Source of the DNA: DASWOJ01 sp964242415
GTDB taxonomy: Bacteria > Pseudomonadota > Alphaproteobacteria > Acetobacterales > Acetobacteraceae
Assembly (NCBI GenBank): GCA_964242415.1
Contig: CAXTAT010000037.1
Coordinates: 1 to 45,323, forward strand
DNA length: 45,323 bases
Reading direction: 5' to 3'
This document shows positions 39,596 through 45,323 of this stretch, one piece after another. The position numbers were made by a program, and so were the translations under genes. The notes beneath the pieces were generated by a model, which worked only from the letters and a program-made list of their open reading frames with translations, was not told the DNA's origin and did no database searches. Each line of letters opens with the position of its first letter. Within the stretch, counting starts at the first letter, position 1.

Positions 39596-41029
39596 ATGTA
39601 TCCCGATGTCATGCTGCATATCGATGGCGCCTGGACCGCAGCCCAGGGCGGCAAGAGGCTGGACGTCATGAACCCGGCCACCGGCGAGGTGAACGGCACC
39701 GTCGCCCATGCCGAGCGGGCCGACCTCGACGTCGCCCTGGCCGCGGCGGACCAGGGCTTTGCGGCCTGGCGGCGAGTGTCCGCTTTCGAGCGCTCCAAGC
39801 TGTTGCGCCGCGCCGCCGACCTGCTGCGCGAGCGGGCCGACGACATCGCGCGCCTGATGACCCTGGAGCAGGGCAAGCCGCTGGCCGAGGCGCGGATGGA
39901 AACCGTGGCCGGCGCCGACATCATCGACTGGTTCGCCGAGGAGGCCCGGCGCACCTACGGCCGCGTCATCCCGGCCCGGGCGGAGGGGGTTTACCAGCTT
40001 TCGCTGCGGGAGCCGGTCGGGCCGGTGGCGGCCTTTACGCCGTGGAACTTCCCGATCAACCAGGCCAACCGCAAGATCGCGATTGCGCTCGCGGCGGGCT
40101 GCTCGATCATCGTCAAGGGGCCGGAGGAGACGCCGGCATCGTGTGCGGAACTGGTGCGGTGCTACGTCGATGCCGGGCTGCCGGCGGGCGTAGTGCAGTT
40201 GGTGTTCGGCGTGCCGGCGGACATCTCCGGCTATTTGATCCCGCATCCGGTGATCCGGAAGATTTCGTTCACCGGGTCCACGGCGGTCGGCAAGCAGTTG
40301 GCTGCGCTGGCCGGGCAGCACATGAAGCGGGTGACGATGGAGCTGGGCGGCCATGCCCCGGCCATTGTGTTCGCCGATGCGGACGTGGCCGCGGCGACGA
40401 AGCAGTTGGCGGCGGCGAAGTTCCGCAACGCCGGGCAGGTGTGCGTCAGCCCGACGCGGTTCCTGGTGCAGGAGACGGTGTTCGACGAGTTCGTGGACGG
40501 CTTCGCCGCAGCCGCCCAAGCCGTGAAGGTCGGGGACGGCATGGACCCGGAGACGCGCATGGGTCCGCTGGCCAACCCGCGCCGGATGCATGCGATGGAG
40601 GCGCTGATCGCCGACGCGGTGGGCAAGGGCGCCGAGGTCCGCACGGGGGGCAAGCGGATCGGCAACAAGGGCAACTTCTTCGAGCCGACGGTGCTGACCG
40701 GGGTCAACCGCGACATGCGGGTGATGAACGAGGAGCCGTTCGGGCCGCTCGCGGTGGTGGCGCCGTTCCGGGAGTTCGACGACGTGATCGAGGAGGCCAA
40801 CCGGGTGCCGTTCGGCCTGGCCAGTTACGCCTTCACCCGGTCTGCGCGCACGGCTGGCGCGGTTGGGGCGGCGTTGGAGGCGGGGATGGTCACCATCAAC
40901 CACATCGGCCTGGCGCTGCCGGAGGTGCCGTTCGGTGGCATCAAGGACAGCGGCTATGGGTCCGAGGGCGGGGCGGAGGCCATCGACGCCTACATGAACA
41001 TCAAATTCATCACGCAAGCGGGGCTGTAG
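39596..41029 (+). CDS. NAD(P)-dependent aldehyde dehydrogenase, succinate-semialdehyde dehydrogenase (GabD)-like
   Basis: A protein of 477 residues, the normal length for the family. The ATG at 39596 gives the typical start (MYPDVMLHIDGAW). The catalytic cysteine is C283 (NAGQVCVSPTRF) and the general base E249 (VTMELGGHAP). The cofactor segments FTPWNFPINQ and SFTGSTAVGK are present. GabD-type enzymes oxidise succinate semialdehyde to succinate; close relatives act on other semialdehydes, so the substrate is not certain. No GABA transaminase gene is adjacent. It stands between two inverted repeats and is convergent with parE. Confidence 0.9.
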   Translation: MYPDVMLHIDGAWTAAQGGKRLDVMNPATGEVNGTVAHAERADLDVALAAADQGFAAWRRVSAFERSKLLRRAADLLRERADDIARLMTLEQGKPLAEARMETVAGADIIDWFAEEARRTYGRVIPARAEGVYQLSLREPVGPVAAFTPWNFPINQANRKIAIALAAGCSIIVKGPEETPASCAELVRCYVDAGLPAGVVQLVFGVPADISGYLIPHPVIRKISFTGSTAVGKQLAALAGQHMKRVTMELGGHAPAIVFADADVAAATKQLAAAKFRNAGQVCVSPTRFLVQETVFDEFVDGFAAAAQAVKVGDGMDPETRMGPLANPRRMHAMEALIADAVGKGAEVRTGGKRIGNKGNFFEPTVLTGVNRDMRVMNEEPFGPLAVVAPFREFDDVIEEANRVPFGLASYAFTRSARTAGAVGAALEAGMVTINHIGLALPEVPFGGIKDSGYGSEGGAEAIDAYMNIKFITQAGL

Positions 41030-41059
41030 GCGCACTGCCGCCACCAAGAACCGCGCTGA

Positions 41060-41212
41060 CTCCCTCTCCCCGCTTCGGGAGAGGGCTGGGGTGAGGGGGG
41101 CTTGCAGCGCTATCTCCTGCCCAAGCAGCCCAGTTCCGGTAGCGCCATCCGTCCCTGAGCGCCGCAAGCAAGGCCCCCTCACCCCGGCCCTCTCCCGGAG
41201 GGAGAGGGAGCA
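41060..41212. repeat. CCCTCTCC-type inverted repeat between convergent genes
   Basis: The left arm has CTCCCTCTCCCCGCTTCGGG then AGAGGGCTGGGGTGAGGG; the right arm has CCCCCTCACCCCGGCCC then TCTCCCGGAGGGAGAGGGAG. It fills the gap between the aldehyde dehydrogenase gene and parE, ending one base before the parE stop. Confidence 0.9.
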
Positions 41213-41213
41213 G

Positions 41214-43220
41214 TTAGAGGTCCACGTCGGCCACGGTGCGTGCGCGGTCCTGGATGAATTGGAACCGCAGCTCCGGCCGGCGGCCCATCAGGCTTTCGAC
41301 CAGGGTGTTGGTGGCGGCACGGTCCTCGGCCGCGGCGACAACCTTCAGCAGCGTGCGCTTGGCCGGGTCCATGGTGGTCTCCTTCAGCGCCATGGGCGGC
41401 ATCTCGCCCAGGCCCTTGAAGCGGCTGATGTCCACCTTCGACCCTGCCTTGAAGCCGCGCTTCAACTGCCGGTCCTTGTCGGCGTCGTTCATCGCGTAAA
41501 CCGACTTCGCCCCCTGCGTCAGCCGGAACAGCGGCGGCTGCGCCAGGTGGATGTGGCCGTGCCGGATCAGCTCCGGCAGCTCGCGGTAGAAGAACGTCAT
41601 CAGCAGCGACGCGATGTGCGCCCCGTCCACATCGGCGTCGGTCATGATGATGATGCGGCCATAGCGCAGCTTCGCCCGGTCGAACCCGGCGCCGACGCCG
41701 CAGCCCAGCGCCTCGACCAGGTCCGTCAGCTCCTTGTTGTCGCGCAGCTTCTCGGCCGTGGCGCTGGCGACGTTCAGGATCTTGCCCCGCAGCGGCAGCA
41801 CCGCCTGGGTGTTGCGGTTGCGGGCCTGCTTCGCCGAGCCGCCGGCGCTGTCGCCCTCGACCAGGAAGATCTCCGTGTCGTCCCGGCTCTCCAGCGTGCA
41901 GTCGGCCAGCTTGCCCGGCAGGCGCAGGCGCCGTGTGGCGGTCTTGCGGCTGACGTCCTTCACCTCGCGGCGGCGCAGGCGGTCCTCGGCGCGCTCGATG
42001 ACGAAGGTCAGCAGGTTGTCGGCCTGGGCGGGGTTGCCGGCCAGCCAATGGTCGAAGCGGTCGCGCAGCGCGGGCTCGATCAGCCGGGTCGCCTCGGGGC
42101 TGGTCAGCTTCTCCTTGGTCTGGCCCTGGAACTGCGGCTCGCGGATGAAGGCGGACAGCTTGCCGGCCATCCCGCCCAGCACGTCCTCCGGGGTGATGAC
42201 CGCAGTGCGGCGGTTGTTGCGCTGCTCGCCCCAGGCGCGCAGGCCCTTGAGCAGCGCCGCCCGCAACGCCGCCTCATGCGTGCCGCCCTGCGCGGTCGGG
42301 ACGGTGTTGCAGTAGGAGTTCAGGAAGCCGTCCGCGCCGTCCAGCCAGGCCACGGCCCACTCGACCCGGCCGCCGGTGGCGCCGCTGGCTGAGGCGGCTA
42401 GGTTGGCCTCGCCGGCCCAAAGTTCGGGCACGGCCCTGACCGAGGCGCCGATGTCCTCCTCCAGGCTGTCCCGCAGGCCGCCGGGGAAGTGCAGCAGCGC
42501 CTCGGCCGGCACGCCGGGGGCGCCGGCGACCAGGGTGGGCGCGCAGGACCAGCGTAGCTTCACGCCGCGGAACAAGTAGGCTTTGGACCGGCACAGGCGA
42601 TACAGCCGGGCCGGGCTGAACTGCTGGTCGCCGAAGATGTCAGGGTCGGGGTGGAAGCGGATGGTGGTGCCGCGGCGGTTGTGCACGGGGCCGGCGTTGA
42701 CCAGCTTGGTCGTGGGCTTGCCGCGGGCGTACTCCTGGCGCCATAGGGTGCGGTCCCGCGCGACCTCCACCTCCATGCCGTCGGACAGGGCGTTCACCAC
42801 GGAGCTGCCGACGCCGTGTAGGCCGCCGGAGGTGGCGTAGGCCTTGCCGCCGAACTTGCCGCCCGAGTGCAGCGTGGTCAGGATGACCTCCAGCGCGCTC
42901 AGCGGCTTGAACTTAGGGTGCGGGTCCACGGGGATGCCCCGGCCGTTGTCGCGCACCAGCAGCCAGTTGCCGGTCTCCAGCGACACGTCGATGGCGCTGG
43001 CGTGGCCGGCCACCGCCTCGTCCATCGCATTGTCGAGGATCTCCGCAGCCAGGTGGTGCAGGGCGGCGTCGTCGGTGCCGCCGATATACATGCCGGGGCG
43101 GCGGCGGACCGGCTCCAGCCCCTCCAGGACCTCGATGTCGCGGGCGGTGTAGGCAGCTTGTCCATCGGTGGAAGCGTGGCCATCAGTGATGGCGCTCTCG
43201 GGCGCAAGCGTGTCGTTCAT
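41214..43220 (-). CDS. parE: DNA topoisomerase IV subunit B
   Basis: A protein of 668 residues, the ATPase subunit that with ParC decatenates chromosomes. The ATP site has EILDNAMDEAVAGH and RDNGRGIPVD; the ATP lid is in GGKAYATSGGLHGVGSSVVN. The Toprim domain has EGDSAGGSAKQARNR and IIIMTDADVDGAHI. The C-terminus (RFQFIQDRARTVADVDL) is typical. The length and the lack of the gyrase-type insert favour ParE over GyrB. The ATG at 43220 is chosen at the start of a short acidic leader before YTARDIEVLEGLEPVRRRPG; the upstream extension is not family-like. parC is not in the window. Confidence 0.94.
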   Translation of the reverse strand: MNDTLAPESAITDGHASTDGQAAYTARDIEVLEGLEPVRRRPGMYIGGTDDAALHHLAAEILDNAMDEAVAGHASAIDVSLETGNWLLVRDNGRGIPVDPHPKFKPLSALEVILTTLHSGGKFGGKAYATSGGLHGVGSSVVNALSDGMEVEVARDRTLWRQEYARGKPTTKLVNAGPVHNRRGTTIRFHPDPDIFGDQQFSPARLYRLCRSKAYLFRGVKLRWSCAPTLVAGAPGVPAEALLHFPGGLRDSLEEDIGASVRAVPELWAGEANLAASASGATGGRVEWAVAWLDGADGFLNSYCNTVPTAQGGTHEAALRAALLKGLRAWGEQRNNRRTAVITPEDVLGGMAGKLSAFIREPQFQGQTKEKLTSPEATRLIEPALRDRFDHWLAGNPAQADNLLTFVIERAEDRLRRREVKDVSRKTATRRLRLPGKLADCTLESRDDTEIFLVEGDSAGGSAKQARNRNTQAVLPLRGKILNVASATAEKLRDNKELTDLVEALGCGVGAGFDRAKLRYGRIIIMTDADVDGAHIASLLMTFFYRELPELIRHGHIHLAQPPLFRLTQGAKSVYAMNDADKDRQLKRGFKAGSKVDISRFKGLGEMPPMALKETTMDPAKRTLLKVVAAAEDRAATNTLVESLMGRRPELRFQFIQDRARTVADVDL

Positions 43221-43474
43221 GTTGTGTTCCCGTATCTCGGCTAAAGCTAGTGCGCCGGGGTGAGGCGGGCAAGGGTGGTGTTGGCTGGCTGAGCCGGCGC
43301 GCGGTAGGATCTGTTTGGCGGGGTTTGCGGGTGATGGTGTTCGGGCGAGGGGTGCCAGGGCAGGCCGGGCGTGAGCCTGACAGGCTGCCATAATCTGGCA
43401 AGCCTTCACGCCGGGCGCGTCCTGGACGAGACTGCGGGGATCGCCGCTGCGGCGGGGTCGGTAGGAGGAGCTTG

Positions 43475-44260
43475 ATGAGCCTAGAGGGCAAGGTCGCGCT
43501 GGTGACGGGATCGACCAGCGGCATCGGCCTTGGCATCGCCCGGGCGATGGCGGAGGCGGGCGCGCACGTAATGCTGAACGGCTTCGGCGATCCCGGTGCC
43601 ATTGAGCACTTGCGGTCCGAGATCGCCGGGACGTTCAATGTTCGGACCGGCTACCACGGCGCAGATATGTCGCGGCCGGCCGAGGTTGCGGCGCTGGTGC
43701 AGCAGACGGCGGAACAGATGGGCCGCCTCGACATCCTGGTGAACAACGCCGGCATCCAGCACACCGCGACCATCGAGAGCTTTCCTGCCGAGCGTTGGGA
43801 CGCGGTCATCGCGATCAACCTGAGTGCGGCGTTCCATGCCATGCAGGCCGCCATCCCCGGGATGAAGGCGGCGGGGTGGGGGCGGATCATCAACATCGCA
43901 TCCGCGCACGGGCTGGTCGGTAGCGCGCAGAAGTCGGCCTACGTCGCGGCGAAGCATGGGCTGGTCGGGTTGACCAAGGTGGGCGCCATCGAGCTGGCCA
44001 ATGACGGGATCACGGTGAACGCGATCTGCCCCGGCTGGGTGCTGACCCCGCTGGTCGAGGCGCAGTTGCAGGACCGCGCCGCCCGGGAGAGCGCGCCGGT
44101 CGAGGAGGTGAAGCTGCGCCTGCTGGCGGAAAAGCAGCCGATGACGCAGTTCACCACGCCGGCCGGGATCGGCGGCTTGGCGGTGTTCCTGTGCTCGGAT
44201 GCGGCCCGCACGATCACCGGGGCCAGCCTGTCGATCGATGGCGGGTGGGTGGCGACGTGA
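43475..44260 (+). CDS. bdhA: 3-hydroxybutyrate dehydrogenase
   Basis: A protein of 261 residues of the short-chain dehydrogenase family. The NAD loop is TGSTSGIGLGIA, the structural motif is VNNAGIQH, and the catalytic set is S143, Y156 and K160 (ASAHGLVGSAQKSAYVAAKHG region). The sequence IQHTATIESFP and the late EKQPMTQFTTP are characteristic of D-3-hydroxybutyrate dehydrogenase. The enzyme interconverts 3-hydroxybutyrate and acetoacetate in polyhydroxybutyrate turnover. AGGAGGAG lies just before the ATG. It diverges from parE over about 254 bases, where I see no gene. No other polyhydroxybutyrate genes are nearby. Confidence 0.94.
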   Translation: MSLEGKVALVTGSTSGIGLGIARAMAEAGAHVMLNGFGDPGAIEHLRSEIAGTFNVRTGYHGADMSRPAEVAALVQQTAEQMGRLDILVNNAGIQHTATIESFPAERWDAVIAINLSAAFHAMQAAIPGMKAAGWGRIINIASAHGLVGSAQKSAYVAAKHGLVGLTKVGAIELANDGITVNAICPGWVLTPLVEAQLQDRAARESAPVEEVKLRLLAEKQPMTQFTTPAGIGGLAVFLCSDAARTITGASLSIDGGWVAT

Positions 44261-44294
44261 TGCGCCGGTGCCGGGGCATGGCGGGGACCGCGCC

Positions 44295-45305
44295 GTGACG
44301 GTCATCGTCACCGGGGCGGCAGGCTTCATCGGCTTCCACGTTTGCCAGGCCCTGCTCGGCCGGGGCGAGGACGTGGTCGGCGTTGACGTGCTGAACGACT
44401 ACTATGACGTGCGGCTGAAGCAGGCCCGGCTTGATGGGCTTCACCGGGCGGCGAACTTCCGGTTCGAACTGGCGGATGTCGCCGACCGCGCGGCGGTGAC
44501 GGATGTGTTCCAGCGGACCCGGCATGCGACGCGCATCGTTCACCTGGCGGCGCAGGCTGGCGTCAGGCACTCGCTGGTTGACCCCTACGCCTATGTGACG
44601 GCGAACGTGCTGGGCCATGTGACGATCCTGGAGGCCGCCCGGCGGTTGGAACGTCTGGAGCACCTGGTCTATGCCAGTTCGTCCTCGGTCTATGGCGGCA
44701 ACACCAAGCTGCCGTTCGCCGAGACCGATCCGGTCAACACGCCCGTCTCCGTCTATGCCGCCACCAAGCGCGCGGACGAGTTGATCAGCCATGCCTATGG
44801 GCACCTTTATGGCTTGCCGCAGACGGGCTTGCGCTTCTTTACGGTGTATGGGCCTTGGGGACGGCCTGACATGGCGTATTACTCGTTCGCGGTTGCGATC
44901 CTGCGGGGGACGCCAATCACGCTGTTCGACGGCGGGCGGCTGCGGCGCGACTTCACCTATATTGATGATATCGTCCAAGGATTGCTGGCGTGCCTTGACT
45001 TGGCGCCGAGCCGGGGAGTGGTGCCTAAGGTGTTCAACATAGGCAACAATCGGGGGGAGCTGGTGTCCGACCTGGTGCGATTGCTGGAGGAGAGCCTGGG
45101 GCGGCGTGCCGTGGTGCAATGCGTTGACCGGCCAGTGGCAGACGTGGCGGAGACGCTCGCCGACCTGACGGCGATTGGTGAACACGTCGGGTACCGGCCG
45201 GTGACGCCGCTTTCGGTGGGTGTCCCGCGGTTCGCTGCTTGGTTCCTGAAGAATCATGACATGGATGGTGATTTCCGCCTTGACCTGTCTCTCTCTCTGT
45301 CATAG
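44295..45305 (+). CDS. NAD-dependent epimerase, UDP-glucuronate 4-epimerase (GAE/LpsL)-like
   Basis: A protein of 336 residues of the extended short-chain dehydrogenase family. The NAD loop is VTGAAGFIGFHVCQAL, and NDYYDVRLKQARL is the hallmark of UDP-glucuronate 4-epimerases. The catalytic pair is Y154/K158 (SVYAATKRADE), with the Ser row YASSSSVYGG. It would make UDP-galacturonate for surface polysaccharide. The GTG at 44295 is the start at the domain edge; no ATG fits and the Shine-Dalgarno is weak. The last codons run through a CT-dinucleotide tract, giving a Leu-Ser repeat. bdhA lies 34 bases upstream but is not functionally related. Confidence 0.88.
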   Translation: MTVIVTGAAGFIGFHVCQALLGRGEDVVGVDVLNDYYDVRLKQARLDGLHRAANFRFELADVADRAAVTDVFQRTRHATRIVHLAAQAGVRHSLVDPYAYVTANVLGHVTILEAARRLERLEHLVYASSSSVYGGNTKLPFAETDPVNTPVSVYAATKRADELISHAYGHLYGLPQTGLRFFTVYGPWGRPDMAYYSFAVAILRGTPITLFDGGRLRRDFTYIDDIVQGLLACLDLAPSRGVVPKVFNIGNNRGELVSDLVRLLEESLGRRAVVQCVDRPVADVAETLADLTAIGEHVGYRPVTPLSVGVPRFAAWFLKNHDMDGDFRLDLSLSLS

Positions 45306-45323
45306 ATAGCGTTCACCGGATCG

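Overview
The window is 45.3 kb of high G+C DNA (about two thirds or more G+C by eye), densely packed with bacterial genes, many joined by 1-4 base stop/start overlaps (ATGA, GTGA, TGATG). Gene content, protein style and order (thrC with an M16 protease, guaB and guaA around rsmB, a DegP-regulator-kinase block, a VirB1-like transglycosylase, pst-phoU-phoB, bdhA, a GAE-type UDP-glucuronate epimerase) point to an alphaproteobacterium, most likely Rhodospirillales/Acetobacteraceae. That placement is inference; there is no rRNA here. A 100-base run of N at 17861-17960 marks an assembly gap.

Layout. 1-1393: the end of a MscS channel gene coupled to a 2OG-Fe(II) dioxygenase. 1380-5711 (minus): an operon of a lipoprotein DegP-like protease, an OmpR-type regulator, a histidine kinase and a SAM methyltransferase. 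6137-10145: thrC, an M16 protease and pmbA/tldE. 10146-11502: an AT-rich islet with one HNH-type gene, next to tRNA-Gln(CTG). 11667-19670: ppx/gppA, rlmE, guaB, a haloacid dehalogenase-like gene, rsmB, a GNAT gene, the gap, and guaA. 19825-23158: a class V aminotransferase, an oxalate/formate-type MFS transporter and a glutathione transferase. 23259-27016: tRNA-Ser(GCT), a lone receiver protein, and a glycosyltransferase facing a PIG-L deacetylase/acyl-CoA-dehydrogenase-like pair. 27163-31413: an RND efflux pump and its adaptor. 31579-33546: a lytic transglycosylase and an N-formylglutamate amidohydrolase-like gene. 33632-39278: tRNA-Val(GAC), then pstS-pstC-pstA-pstB-phoU-phoB behind a near-perfect Pho box. 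39596-45305: a GabD-like aldehyde dehydrogenase, parE, bdhA and a UDP-glucuronate 4-epimerase.

How the genes work together. The pst block is a complete phosphate uptake and signalling unit except for phoR. guaB and guaA are the two steps from IMP to GMP. The degP-regulator-kinase-methyltransferase operon looks like an envelope-stress module with an extra enzyme attached. The glycosyltransferase, PIG-L and ACAD-like genes look like a small pathway of unknown product.

Two families of dispersed inverted repeats sit between genes: a CCCTCTCC/GGAGAGGG family (six sites, one holding the assembly gap and one supplying a ribosome-binding site) and a GTCATTGCGAG family (two full hairpins plus partial copies). 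Several gene junctions also carry short tandem repeats of 12-15 bp. I found no CRISPR array, prophage, insertion sequence or rRNA. The most unusual items are the tRNA-adjacent HNH islet, the glycosyltransferase/PIG-L/ACAD cluster, the methyltransferase fused to the two-component operon, and the repeat-built gene junctions.
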